DNA of 64,000 bases from Saccharothrix longispora (GTDB taxonomy: Bacteria; Actinomycetota; Actinomycetes; Mycobacteriales; Pseudonocardiaceae), in the NCBI RefSeq assembly GCF_030852425.1, contig NZ_NSDM01000001.1, positions 992,001 to 1,056,000 on the forward strand, given 5' to 3'. The notes under the pieces are model-generated. The model worked only from the letters and a program-made list of their open reading frames with translations, made no database searches and had not been told where the DNA came from. Positions within the stretch are counted from its first letter, which is position 1. Each line of letters begins with the position of its first letter. This document shows positions 36,837-44,790 of this stretch, piece by piece. Made by a program: the position numbers and the translations under genes.

Positions 36837-37328
36837 TCAGACGACCTCGGTCAGCTCGCCGGTGTGCACGTCGTAGACGAAGCCGCGCACCGTGTCCCGG
36901 TGGATCAGGAACGGGCTGTGCCGGACGCGGTTCATCGAGCCGCGGACGCTGTCCTTGACCTCGCGGAACGCCTCCACCGACCAGGTGGGGCGCATGCCGG
37001 AGTCCTGCTCCAGCTCGTCCTTGAAGTCGTCCTCGGTGACCAGTTCCAGGCCGCAGTTGGTGTGGTGCACCAGCAGCACCTCGCGGGTGCCGAGCTTGCG
37101 CTGGCTCAGCGCCAGGGAGCGGATGGCGTCGTCGGTCACGACACCGCCCGCGTTGCGCAGCACGTGCGCCTCACCCTGCTTGAGCCCGAAGATCTCGAAC
37201 ACCCGGATGCGGGAGTCCATGCAGGTGAGGATGGCGACCTGCATCGAGGGCCTGGGTGAGGATCGATCACCCGGCACCACGTTGCCCAGTTCGGCGTTGC
37301 GTCGCAGCAGTTCGTCGATCGCGGTCAT
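36837..37328 (-). CDS. Beta-class carbonic anhydrase
   Basis: Interconverts CO2 and bicarbonate. The 163-residue protein has the zinc ligands C36 (in CMDSR, with D38 and R40), H89 and C92 (HTNCG). ATG 37328 was chosen because GGGAGG stands eight bases upstream and MTAIDELLRRN is the family start; the frame extends upstream without similarity. It is equivalent to Rv3588c and precedes mutY in a probable operon. Confidence 0.93.
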   Translation of the reverse strand: MTAIDELLRRNAELGNVVPGDRSSPRPSMQVAILTCMDSRIRVFEIFGLKQGEAHVLRNAGGVVTDDAIRSLALSQRKLGTREVLLVHHTNCGLELVTEDDFKDELEQDSGMRPTWSVEAFREVKDSVRGSMNRVRHSPFLIHRDTVRGFVYDVHTGELTEVV

Positions 37329-37453
37329 GGCACACCTCCCGTTTCCCTGGGATTGGAACCCGGCTCCCGCATGCCGGCAAGTGGTTCGGGTGGACAATCA
37401 CGTTCACCGCATCGTGGGACCGGGACCTACCGCGGGATTCCACGTCGCCCGGC

Positions 37454-37459
37454 TACCTT
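37454..37459 (+). promoter_or_regulatory. -10 element for a leaderless transcript
   Basis: TACCTT with exactly seven bases before GTG 37467. Confidence 0.45.
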
Positions 37460-37466
37460 CGATCGC

Positions 37467-38111
37467 GTGACCGACCCCCCAGGACCGCACCCTACGGCGG
37501 TGTACCGGCGTCGGCGCGCGCTGGCCGTCGGCGCGGCGGTGGCGTCCCTGGTCCTCGTCGCGTGGTTGGTGGGCGCCCTCGTCGGCCACGGCGACCCGGC
37601 GTCCGTCGCGGGACCGCCACCGCCCTCGTCGTCGAGCCCGCCCGCGCAGGCCGGGACGCCGGTGGCCGCGTCGTCCTCGTCGACCGCGCCGCCGGCCCCG
37701 ACGCCGACCCCCGGCCCGCCGCCGCCGTGCGGTGACGCGCAGGTGTCGGTGGTGGCCGAGGTGGGCTCGCCGTCCACGCCGGCGGGGCAGCCCGTGGGGT
37801 TCGCCATCGTGGTGTCCAACACCGGGCAGCTGCCGTGCGCCAAGGAGATCGGCCGCCGGGTGCGCGAGCTCGTCGTGACGACGGTCGACGGCGCCACCCG
37901 CCTGTGGTCGAGCAACGACTGCCTCGCCACGGCCGGGTCCGAGGTGCGCGTGATGCAGCCGACCGAGCGGTTCACCTACGGTCTCCGGTGGTCCGGCACC
38001 ACGTCCCGGCCGGGGTGCGCCGAGGTCGGGCGGCTCGGTCCGGGCGACTACCTGCTGTCCGCCGTCGTGGCCGGTCTGGTGAGCGACCCGGTGGTCTTCC
38101 GGCTCACGTAG
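37467..38111 (+). CDS. Anchored extracytoplasmic protein, Rv3587c-like position
   Basis: A 214-residue protein with a basic N-terminus, one membrane helix (about 21-41), a Ser/Pro/Thr-rich linker (about 45-90) and a C-terminal beta-rich domain. That domain has four cysteines (for example CGDAQ, PCAKE, NDCLA and GCAEV), probably disulfide-bonded outside the cell. It sits divergently beside carbonic anhydrase as Rv3587c does. The function is unknown; the domain resembles small immunoglobulin-like surface modules, which is inference. A G/C-rich inverted repeat follows its stop near 38120-38170. Confidence 0.72.
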   Translation: MTDPPGPHPTAVYRRRRALAVGAAVASLVLVAWLVGALVGHGDPASVAGPPPPSSSSPPAQAGTPVAASSSSTAPPAPTPTPGPPPPCGDAQVSVVAEVGSPSTPAGQPVGFAIVVSNTGQLPCAKEIGRRVRELVVTTVDGATRLWSSNDCLATAGSEVRVMQPTERFTYGLRWSGTTSRPGCAEVGRLGPGDYLLSAVVAGLVSDPVVFRLT

Positions 38112-38182
38112 TCGCCGGGCTCCGGCCCGGGAAGCGGGGCAGGGGTCCCCGGAACCGGGAACCCCTGCCCGACGCGATCAGC

Positions 38183-39286
38183 TCACGGGCCGAACCAGCG
38201 CTCCTCCGCGGTGCCGCGCGGCGCGGCGGCCGTCGAGCCCGCCACCAGTTCCGTCGACAGGGTCACCGCGCGCGGCCGGGAGCGCTCCGCCGAGTCCAGG
38301 AGCAGCTTGCCCGCCGCGCGGCCCTTCTCCAGGACCGGTTGGCGCACGGTGGTCAGGCCCGCCTGCTCGGCCTCGCGGATCCCGTCGAACCCGGTGATGG
38401 ACAGGTCCTGCGGGACGCGCAGCCCACGCCGCTCGGCCTCGGTCATCGCACCCAGGGCGAGGATGTCCGACGTGCACACCAGCGCGGTGATCTGCGGGTC
38501 GCGGTCCAGCAGCTGCGCGGCGGCCGAGGCGCCCGAGGCGATCGTGTGGTCGAAGCGCTCCACGACCGGGACGTCCGTCCACTCGACGTCCACGGTGCCG
38601 AACGCCTGCGCCAGGCCGGCCAACCTCGCCCGCTGCACGTGGAAGTGCGCGGAGCGCTGGCGGTCCGGCGTGACGAAACCGTCGTTGCGGTCGCGGTTCA
38701 GGCGCATGCACACGACGCCGATGCGGCGGTGGCCCAGGGAGATCAGGTGCTGCGCCATCGCGTGCATGGCCGCCTGGTCGTCGATGCCGACCCGGTCGAC
38801 GTTGTCGAGGTCCGGCTGGTCGCACACGACCGTCGGCACGGGGCGTTCGAGCACCGCCGCCAGGTGCGGGTCGTCGTCCGGCACGGAGTAGACGACGAAA
38901 CCGTCCACGCCCGCCCGGTGCACGGCCGCCACGTCCTCGCGCTCGGGGCTCGCGGGCACCAGGAGGAGGCCCTGCCCGGCGTCCTCGCAGGCCAGCGCCA
39001 GGCCTTCCAGGAACCCGATCGCCGCCGGGTCGCGGAACGCGTAGGACAGGTTCTCGGTGAGCAGCAGCCCCACCGCCCCCGCCTTGCGCGTCCGGAGGGA
39101 ACGGGCCACCGGGTCGGGCCCGGGGTACCCGAGTCGTCTCGCTGTCTCCAACACCCGGCGTCGCAGCTCCGGCGAGAGCTGGTCGGGACGGTTGTACGCG
39201 TTGGACACCGTTGTCCGGGAAACACCCAGCTCCGCCGCCAGTGAGGCGAGCGTCGCGGGGCGTCGCACATGCATCGACCGCGCCAT
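38183..39286 (-). CDS. LacI-family transcriptional regulator (first)
   Basis: A 367-residue repressor-type protein with the N-terminal LacI helix-turn-helix (ATLASLAAELGVSRTTVSNAYNRP) and a periplasmic-binding-protein-like sensor domain (about 80-345). ATG 39286 was chosen because TACGGT lies six bases upstream; ATGs for MHVRRP and a further upstream start are alternatives. A GGTTCAGAACC palindrome is beside its -10, and a DasR-like site is about 100 bases upstream. The ligand is unknown, probably a sugar given the neighbours. Confidence 0.88.
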   Translation of the reverse strand: MARSMHVRRPATLASLAAELGVSRTTVSNAYNRPDQLSPELRRRVLETARRLGYPGPDPVARSLRTRKAGAVGLLLTENLSYAFRDPAAIGFLEGLALACEDAGQGLLLVPASPEREDVAAVHRAGVDGFVVYSVPDDDPHLAAVLERPVPTVVCDQPDLDNVDRVGIDDQAAMHAMAQHLISLGHRRIGVVCMRLNRDRNDGFVTPDRQRSAHFHVQRARLAGLAQAFGTVDVEWTDVPVVERFDHTIASGASAAAQLLDRDPQITALVCTSDILALGAMTEAERRGLRVPQDLSITGFDGIREAEQAGLTTVRQPVLEKGRAAGKLLLDSAERSRPRAVTLSTELVAGSTAAAPRGTAEERWFGP

Positions 39287-39292
39287 GAAGTG

Positions 39293-39311
39293 ACCGTAAC
39301 GGTTCAGAACC
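39293..39311 (-). promoter_or_regulatory. -10 and candidate operator of the first lacI gene
   Basis: TACGGT (minus, 39298-39293) lies six bases before ATG 39286, suggesting a leaderless transcript. The perfect palindrome GGTTC-A-GAACC (39301-39311) is next to it and could be an autoregulatory site. Confidence 0.45.
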
Positions 39312-39387
39312 AATTACAGAAGTGGGGGTGACCGGCGTCCCTCGACATTCCCATCTGTGCAGCTAGTCGTAGGTTACCTCGTAGTAC

Positions 39388-39403
39388 ATTGGTCTAAACC
39401 AAT
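39388..39403. promoter_or_regulatory. DasR-responsive-element-like palindrome
   Basis: ATTGGTCTAAACCAAT closely matches the Streptomyces dre consensus AKTGGTCTAGACCAMT bound by the GntR-family regulator DasR (aminosugar control), differing at the central G/A. It is an exact inverted repeat of 7 bases per side apart from its centre. The TAG stop of the second lacI gene lies inside it. It is about 100 bases upstream of the first lacI gene. Confidence 0.6.
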
Positions 39404-40443
39404 GAGGGTGGCGAGGACGACTCCCGCACGACCAGCCTCGGCCGGAAGACGCGCGTGTAGTTGCCCGCCGGCCGCCTGCGCCGATCGGGGTCCAGGCGGT
39501 GCACCAGTTCGTCCACGGCCGCCGCCGCCATCTCCTCGATCGGCTGCGCCAGGGTGGTCAGCGACGGCGAGCAGTACGACGCCAGCGGGATGTCGTCGAA
39601 GCCCACCACGGACAGCTCGTCGGGCACCGCCAACCCGCGCCGGTGCGCCTCCCGCAGCACGCCGATCGCCATGTGGTCCGACGAGCAGATCACCGCCGAC
39701 GGCCGCACGGTGTCCAGCAGCGTCGCCACCGCCGCCGCGCCGCCCTCGGGCCCGAACGGGCCGTGCGCCACGAGGTCCGACGTCGCCGGCAGCCCGTCCT
39801 CCTCCAGCGCCGCCGCCCACCCGGCCCGCTTGAGCCGCGACGGCAGCGCCCGCGCCGGCCCCGACACGAACCCGATCCGCCGGTGCCCCAGTTCCACGAG
39901 GTGCCGCGTCGCCGCGTACCCGGCGTGCTGCTCGTCCACGGTCACGTCCGGCACGTCCAGCGACGGCGTCGCCCCGTTGACGAACACCATGTGCACGCCG
40001 TCGGCCAGCAGCTTGGCGTAGTACGACGGCCGGGGCGCCTGGCCCAGGGGCACCTCGACGTTGGTGATCTCCGGCGACACGAACACCATGCCCTCGACGC
40101 CGCGCGCGAGCAGCATCCGGACGTACTCCTCCTCGCCCATGGCGGCCGACCCGGTGGCGCGGGTGTTGCACAGCAGCGACGAGTACCCCAGGCGGGCGGC
40201 GCGCACCTCCAGCGCCTCGGCGAACGCCGGGAACACCGGGTTCGACAGCTCCGGCACCAGCAGCCCGATCACCCCCGTGCGCTGGAGCGCGCCGAGCCCG
40301 CGCGGCGTGTACGGCATCTCGGCGAGGACGGCCAGCACCCGTTGGCGCGTTTCGTCGTTGACACCCGCCCGGCGGTTGAGCACCCGGCTGACCGTGGAGA
40401 TGCTGACCCCGGCTGCCCTGGCGATCTCGGACAGACCGGACAC
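39394..40443 (-). CDS. LacI-family transcriptional regulator (second), likely repressor of malEFG
   Basis: A 349-residue repressor with the N-terminal helix-turn-helix SEIARAAGVSISTVSRVLNRRAGV and a sugar-sensing domain. GTG 40443 was chosen because AGGAGG lies seven bases upstream and MSGLSEIARAAG is the typical start; the frame extends further without support. It is divergent from malE. The palindrome GCAAATTTTTGC at its own -35 matches the one downstream of the malE promoter and another before the ATPase gene, so it probably controls all three. The inducer is most likely a maltose-type sugar, by context only. Confidence 0.9.
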   Translation of the reverse strand: MSGLSEIARAAGVSISTVSRVLNRRAGVNDETRQRVLAVLAEMPYTPRGLGALQRTGVIGLLVPELSNPVFPAFAEALEVRAARLGYSSLLCNTRATGSAAMGEEEYVRMLLARGVEGMVFVSPEITNVEVPLGQAPRPSYYAKLLADGVHMVFVNGATPSLDVPDVTVDEQHAGYAATRHLVELGHRRIGFVSGPARALPSRLKRAGWAAALEEDGLPATSDLVAHGPFGPEGGAAAVATLLDTVRPSAVICSSDHMAIGVLREAHRRGLAVPDELSVVGFDDIPLASYCSPSLTTLAQPIEEMAAAAVDELVHRLDPDRRRRPAGNYTRVFRPRLVVRESSSPPSLV

Positions 40444-40491
40444 CGTGCGCCTCCTCACGTGGGATGTGTGACGTGCAGCCTGCCGCCAGCG

Positions 40492-40503
40492 GCAAATTTT
40501 TGC
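40492..40503 (-). promoter_or_regulatory. Operator in the promoter of the second lacI gene
   Basis: GCAAA-TT-TTTGC, a perfect 12-base palindrome. It overlaps a minus-strand -35 (TTGCAA) which, with 17 bases and CAGGCT, gives a plausible promoter. It has the same GCAAR-N2-YTTGC plan as the sites at 40612 and 44733. Confidence 0.6.
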
Positions 40504-40565
40504 AACGCCCACCTCGGTTTCGCGCGTGGAGGTGCGGCCGTTACGGCTTGGTTACCGTCGGCCCC

Positions 40566-40623
40566 TTGACCCGGTGCAGGTCGGCGGGATGAAATCCGCG
40601 TCAACAATTTCGCAAGTTCTTGC
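40566..40623 (+). promoter_or_regulatory. malE promoter and operator
   Basis: TTGACC (40566-40571), 18 bases, TGAAAT (40590-40595), then the perfect palindrome GCAAG-TT-CTTGC (40612-40623) just after the expected start point. A repressor bound there would block transcription. GCAAG/CTTGC repeats are known from maltose promoters of Streptomyces. Confidence 0.6.
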
Positions 40624-40672
40624 AAGAGCCTTCATCGCCGATGAAGGGCAGCATGGAGGGACGACAGCAACG

Positions 40673-41929
40673 ATGCGACGTACCACCCTCGTGACCGCAG
40701 TGGCGGCAGCCTCCGCCCTCGTCCTCACCGCGTGCGGCGGTGGCGACGGCGGGTCGGCGTCCGGCGACTCCGGCGAGATCACCTTCTGGGACACCAGCGG
40801 CCCCAACGAGAGCCCGGTGTTCGCCAAGATCGCGCAGGACTGCGCGACCAAGGGCGGCTACAAGGTCAAGACCGAGACCGTCGCCTTCGACCAGGCGCTG
40901 AACAACTACCGGACCGCCGCGCAGGGCGGTCAGGGCCCCGACGTGTTCCGCGCCGAGGTCGCCTGGGTGCCGCAGCTGGCCAAGCTCGGCTACGTCGTCG
41001 ACCTGACCGGCACGGAGCTGGCCGGTGACACCTCCGACTTCCTGGAGACCCCGCTGGGCTCCACGAAGTTCGACGGCAAGACGTACGGCGTCCCCCAGGT
41101 CACCGACTCGCTCGCCCTCTTCTACAACAAGAAGCTGCTGGCCGACGCCGGCGTCGAGCCGCCGAAGACCTGGGACGAGGTCGAGGCCGCCGCCGCGAAG
41201 CTCGGCGGCGAGAAGACCATCTTCATCAACAACGACGCCTACTACGCGCTGCCGTTCATCTACGGCGCGGGCGGCGACCTCGTCGACGCCGACGCGAAGA
41301 AGATCGTGGTCAACTCCGCGGAGAACGTGAAGGCGCTGGAGACCGCCAAGGGCCTGCTCGACGCCAAGGCCGCGACCACCGCGCTCGACCCGGCGAACTC
41401 CTACAACAACATGCAGGCCGCGTTCACCTCCGGCGAGGTCGCCATGGTGGTCAACGGCCCGTGGTCGGTCGCCGACTACCTCAAGGGCACCGCGTTCACC
41501 GACGCCGCCAACCTGGGCATCGCGCCCGTGCCCGGCGAGACCGCCGGCGAGGGCTCCGCGCCGGTCGGCGGGCACAACTACACGATCCGCCAGGGCACCA
41601 AGGCCAAGGACTCGTCGATCAAGTTCGTCGCCTGCATGAGCGGCGTCGAGTCGCAGGTGGCCGTCGCCAAGGAGCTGGGCCTGCTGCCGACCCGCAAGTC
41701 GGCCTACGAGAACGCCGACGTGAAGGCCAACGCGGTCGTGTCCGCGTTCGAGCCGGTCGTCACCTCCGCGCACCCGCGCGCCTGGATCCCCGAGGGCGGC
41801 CAGCTGTTCGACCCGCTGAAGATCGCCTACGCCGACGTCCTGGCCGGCAAGAAGGACGCCAAGACGGCGCTCGACGAGGTGGCCAAGTCCTACAAGGACA
41901 CCGTCGTCCCCGAGTACACGGTCGGCTGA
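40673..41929 (+). CDS. malE: Sugar (maltose-type) ABC transporter substrate-binding lipoprotein
   Basis: A 418-residue lipoprotein with signal peptide and lipobox LTAC (C21), followed by a class B solute-binding fold. Similarity to maltose/maltodextrin-binding proteins is seen in FYNKKLLADAGVEPPKTWDEVEAAA and GEVAMVVNGPWSVADYL. It starts at ATG 40673 with GGAGGG about 12 bases upstream and lies first in malEFG. The exact sugar (maltose, trehalose or another alpha-glucoside) cannot be fixed from sequence. A long hairpin separates it from malF. Confidence 0.88.
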   Translation: MRRTTLVTAVAAASALVLTACGGGDGGSASGDSGEITFWDTSGPNESPVFAKIAQDCATKGGYKVKTETVAFDQALNNYRTAAQGGQGPDVFRAEVAWVPQLAKLGYVVDLTGTELAGDTSDFLETPLGSTKFDGKTYGVPQVTDSLALFYNKKLLADAGVEPPKTWDEVEAAAAKLGGEKTIFINNDAYYALPFIYGAGGDLVDADAKKIVVNSAENVKALETAKGLLDAKAATTALDPANSYNNMQAAFTSGEVAMVVNGPWSVADYLKGTAFTDAANLGIAPVPGETAGEGSAPVGGHNYTIRQGTKAKDSSIKFVACMSGVESQVAVAKELGLLPTRKSAYENADVKANAVVSAFEPVVTSAHPRAWIPEGGQLFDPLKIAYADVLAGKKDAKTALDEVAKSYKDTVVPEYTVG

Positions 41930-41936
41930 TCGCGAC

Positions 41937-41972
41937 CTCGCGGGGGACCCGGTCGGTCGGGTCCCCCGCGAG
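41937..41972 (+). other. Intra-operon mRNA hairpin between malE and malF
   Basis: A perfect 15-bp stem (CTCGCGGGGGACCCG and complement) with a 6-base loop starts eight bases after the malE stop and ends 22 bases before malF. Such structures protect the upstream message and reduce read-through, giving more binding protein than permease. Confidence 0.8.
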
Positions 41973-41994
41973 GACCGCTCGAAGGGAGGCTTCG

Positions 41995-42912
41995 GTGCGC
42001 AGGTTCCTGGACCGGCACTGGTACGCGTACGCCATGGTGCTGCCGGTCGTGGTGGTCATCGCCGTGCTGGTGCTGTTCCCGCTCGCCCAGGGCGTGTTCT
42101 TCACCTTCACGAACATCAACGAGGGCAACATCGCCAACCCGATCCTGGATCGACCGGCGACCTACGTCTCCGTCGGGTTGGACAACTACCTGAACATCCT
42201 GTCCGGCGACTCCAGCTACGGCGCCTTCTGGGGCACGCTGGTGCGCACGCTGATCTGGACGTTCGGCTGCGTGTTCCTGCACTACACCATCGGCCTGGGC
42301 CTCGCGCTGCTGCTCAACCGGGAGGTGCGCGGCCGGGCCGCGTACCGGGTGCTGCTGATCCTGCCGTGGGCCGTGCCCGCGTTCATCAGCGCGTTCGCGT
42401 GGAAGTACATGTTCAACGCGCAGTACGGGATCATCAACCAGGCCCTGCGGGCCGTCGGCCTGCCCGACCCGGTCTGGCTGGGCCAGTCCGACTGGGCGCT
42501 GGTCGCGGTCATGATCGTGAACACCTGGCTCGGCGTGCCGTTCATGATGGTGGCGCTGCTCGGCGGCCTCCAGTCCATCCCCGGCGACCTCTACGAGGCG
42601 GCCGAGGTGGACGGCGCGTCCCCGTGGCAGCGGTTCCGGCACGTCACGCTGCCCGGCCTCCAGGCCGTGTCCAGCACGGTGGTGCTGCTCGGCATCATCT
42701 GGACGTTCAACATGTTCGCGATCATCTACCTGGTCACCGGGCCGAACCCGAACACCCGCATCCTGGTGACCTACGCGTTCGAGCGGTTCTTCTCCGGCGC
42801 GTCCCGCGACTTCGCGGTCGCGTCGACCTACGGCGTGCTGATCCTGTCCGTGCTGCTCGTGTTCGCGGGCATCTACCGGCGGGCGCTGCGCAAGCAAGGC
42901 GAGGTGTGGTGA
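41995..42912 (+). CDS. malF: Sugar ABC transporter permease, MalF type
   Basis: A 305-residue inner-membrane permease with six to seven helices. The ATPase-docking EAA loop is EAAEVDGASPWQRFRHVTLPGL near residue 200. The short form without the large MalF periplasmic loop is typical of Gram-positive bacteria. The start GTG 41995 has GGGAGG upstream. The stop overlaps malG as TGATG. Confidence 0.92.
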   Translation: MRRFLDRHWYAYAMVLPVVVVIAVLVLFPLAQGVFFTFTNINEGNIANPILDRPATYVSVGLDNYLNILSGDSSYGAFWGTLVRTLIWTFGCVFLHYTIGLGLALLLNREVRGRAAYRVLLILPWAVPAFISAFAWKYMFNAQYGIINQALRAVGLPDPVWLGQSDWALVAVMIVNTWLGVPFMMVALLGGLQSIPGDLYEAAEVDGASPWQRFRHVTLPGLQAVSSTVVLLGIIWTFNMFAIIYLVTGPNPNTRILVTYAFERFFSGASRDFAVASTYGVLILSVLLVFAGIYRRALRKQGEVW

Positions 42913-43805
42913 TGACGGTCGAGGCCGCGTCCCCGAAGGCCGTCGCGGCGGCACGCCCGGTGAAGCGCTCGCAGCGCTCCCGGGTGGCGAGCGTCGGGCT
43001 GCACGCCGCGCTCGTCGTGGCGTCGCTGATCGCGGTGTTCCCGGTGTTCTGGGTGCTGGTGACGTCGTTCAAGCCCGACGCGCGGGCCGTGGAGACCACG
43101 CCGAAGCTCGTCAACGAGTCGAGCCTGGACAACTACACGCGCATCCTGTCGGGCGAGAAGGGCGACTTCCTCGCCTGGTTCGGCAACTCGGTGGTCATCG
43201 CGCTGATGACCACGGTGCTGGCCGTGTTCCTGTCGGCGACGACCGGGTACGCGGCCTCGCGGTTCCGGTTCCCCGGCAAGCGGTCGCTGATGCTGTCGTT
43301 CCTGGTCGTGCAGATGTTCCCGTTCGCGGTCCTGATCGTGCCGCTGTACAACATCCTGCTCGCGCTGGGGTTGCAGGGCACGTCGTTCGGCCTGGTGCTG
43401 GTGTACTGCACGACCGCGGTGCCGTTCTGCACGTACATGCTGAAGGGCTACTTCGACACCATCCCCACCGACATCGACGAGGCGGGGCGCGTGGACGGCC
43501 TCACGCCGTTCGGCGTCTTCTGGCGGCTCGTGCTGCCGCTCGCCCGGCCGGGCCTCGCGGTGACCGCGTTCTACGCGTTCCTCACCGCGTGGGGCGAGGT
43601 GGCGTTCGCGTCGGCGTTCCTGTCGGCGGCGGACGAGTCGAAGACGCTGGCGGTCGGGTTGCAGGTGTTCGTGCAGCAGAACCGCACCGAGTGGGGCCAC
43701 CTGGCGGCGGCGTCCATCCTGGTGGCGATCCCGGCGATCGTCGTGTTCTACCTGGTGCAGCGGTTCCTCGTGACGGGCCTGTCGTCAGGCGCGGTCAAGG
43801 GGTAG
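42912..43805 (+). CDS. malG: Sugar ABC transporter permease, MalG type
   Basis: A 297-residue partner permease with six helices. The EAA loop is DEAGRVDGLTPFGVFWRLVLPLARPGL near residue 190. It starts at ATG 42912, sharing a base with the malF stop. No ATPase gene follows directly. The MsiK-like ATPase 1 kb downstream, beyond the toxin-antitoxin pair, is the likely energiser. Confidence 0.92.
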   Translation: MTVEAASPKAVAAARPVKRSQRSRVASVGLHAALVVASLIAVFPVFWVLVTSFKPDARAVETTPKLVNESSLDNYTRILSGEKGDFLAWFGNSVVIALMTTVLAVFLSATTGYAASRFRFPGKRSLMLSFLVVQMFPFAVLIVPLYNILLALGLQGTSFGLVLVYCTTAVPFCTYMLKGYFDTIPTDIDEAGRVDGLTPFGVFWRLVLPLARPGLAVTAFYAFLTAWGEVAFASAFLSAADESKTLAVGLQVFVQQNRTEWGHLAAASILVAIPAIVVFYLVQRFLVTGLSSGAVKG

Positions 43806-43816
43806 CCCCGGTCCGC

Positions 43817-43845
43817 GGACGGCGGTCGCCCCTCGGCCGCCGTCC
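43817..43845 (+). terminator. Candidate terminator after malG
   Basis: GGACGGCGG (43817-43825) pairs with CCGCCGTCC (43837-43845) across an 11-base loop; flanking GGTCCG and CGGACC can extend the stem. It starts 12 bases after the malG stop. The remaining 145 bases to the toxin gene stop show no gene. Confidence 0.55.
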
Positions 43846-43990
43846 CACCGGACCACGTGGACCGCCGGCATGGGCATGGCCACGAGGAACGGCCGGTCCC
43901 GCAACTCCCGGCGCGCGTTAGGGGAGGGGGTTGGCGCGTGGCGGACGAGCACGGGGCCGGTGACCGTGCCTTCAGCCGTACCCCTCCCGG

Positions 43991-44395
43991 TCAGACCGCG
44001 ATGACCTCGACCATCGACTCCAGCCCGAGGAAGTCCTTCGGGTTGCGCGTGTACAGCGGCAGGTCGTTGACCGAGGCGGTGGCCGCGATCATCAGGTCGA
44101 TCTTGCGGGGACGCGGGTCGCGGTTCGCGGCGAGCGTCAGCCCGACCAGGGAGCCGTACCGGGCAGCCGCCTGACCGTCGAAGGGGAGTGGTTCGAACTC
44201 CACGATGGCCGCGCCGAGCTTCTCGGTGCGGAGTGCGCGGGTTGCCGCGTCCCTGGCCCACACGACGCCTTGGTGCAGTTCGCCCACGGACACGGCGGTG
44301 AGCCTGGGGAACTGCGGCAGCACCGCCGGGTCCAGCAGGTCGAGGTCGATGTAGGTGCAGGTGTCGAGCACGCCCGACTGGCGCCGCTCAGCCAC
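43991..44395 (-). CDS. PIN-domain ribonuclease toxin (VapC-type)
   Basis: A 134-residue PIN-domain protein, the toxin of a two-gene module that cuts RNA. The acidic active-site residues are visible: D in [10 protein letters not shown] in VGELHQG and D in [10 protein letters not shown]. It starts at GTG 44395, overlapping the antitoxin stop by eight bases, so the pair is co-translated. It is of similar size to mycobacterial VapC proteins. The target RNA is unknown. Confidence 0.88.
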   Translation of the reverse strand: MAERRQSGVLDTCTYIDLDLLDPAVLPQFPRLTAVSVGELHQGVVWARDAATRALRTEKLGAAIVEFEPLPFDGQAAARYGSLVGLTLAANRDPRPRKIDLMIAATASVNDLPLYTRNPKDFLGLESMVEVIAV

Positions 44396-44663
44396 GCTTG
44401 CGCTCCCACGGGTCGTCGTCGCCGACGCGGTCCTCGCCGAAGAACTCGTCCGACTCCGCGCGCATGGCCGCGTAGTCGACCCGAGGGAGGCGCTTGTGTC
44501 GCTCGACCAGTTCCTCCGCGGTGAACTGCCGTCGACGCGGCAGGGGGCGCACTTCGGCGATCTCGACGCCGTTGCGCGTGATGTGGAACGTCTCGCCCGC
44601 CTCCACCGCGTCCATGACGGCGGCGGAGCTGTTCCGGAATTCCCGCTGGCTGATGACCTTCAC
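44388..44663 (-). CDS. Phd/YefM-family antitoxin
   Basis: A 91-residue antitoxin: the N-terminal DNA-binding part ([31 protein letters not shown]) is Phd/YefM-like, and the charged C-terminal half should wrap the PIN toxin. GTG 44663 was chosen because the -10 TACAAT lies six bases upstream with no ribosome-binding site, implying a leaderless transcript. The upstream palindrome suggests autorepression. Confidence 0.87.
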   Translation of the reverse strand: MKVISQREFRNSSAAVMDAVEAGETFHITRNGVEIAEVRPLPRRRQFTAEELVERHKRLPRVDYAAMRAESDEFFGEDRVGDDDPWERKRG

Positions 44664-44669
44664 CTCGTG

Positions 44670-44699
44670 ATTGTAGCCCTGAGTAGCACTGTCTGCTAC
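44670..44699 (-). promoter_or_regulatory. Toxin-antitoxin promoter and operator
   Basis: TACAAT (minus, 44675-44670) lies six bases before GTG 44663. The inverted repeat GTAGCA-CTGTC-TGCTAC (44683-44699) covers the expected -35 position and is the likely antitoxin binding site. Confidence 0.6.
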
Positions 44700-44732
44700 A
44701 GCGTAGAGAACTAGACCAATCCACCTGTTCCC

Positions 44733-44744
44733 GTAAGCGCTTGC
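44733..44744 (+). promoter_or_regulatory. Operator-like palindrome upstream of the MsiK-type ATPase gene
   Basis: GTAAG-CG-CTTGC, one mismatch from a perfect palindrome, with the same plan as the sites at 40492 and 40612. A half DasR-like site (CTAGACCAAT) lies 13 bases upstream at 44711-44720. Confidence 0.5.
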
Positions 44745-44790
44745 GATCCCTACCGTTACCCGAAAGCGTGACAGCGAAAGGTGCGTTTCC

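Noticed and set aside
44711-44720. Full DasR site before the MsiK-like gene
   Set aside because: Only the right half (CTAGACCAAT) matches; the left half is poor, so it is noted only as a half-site.
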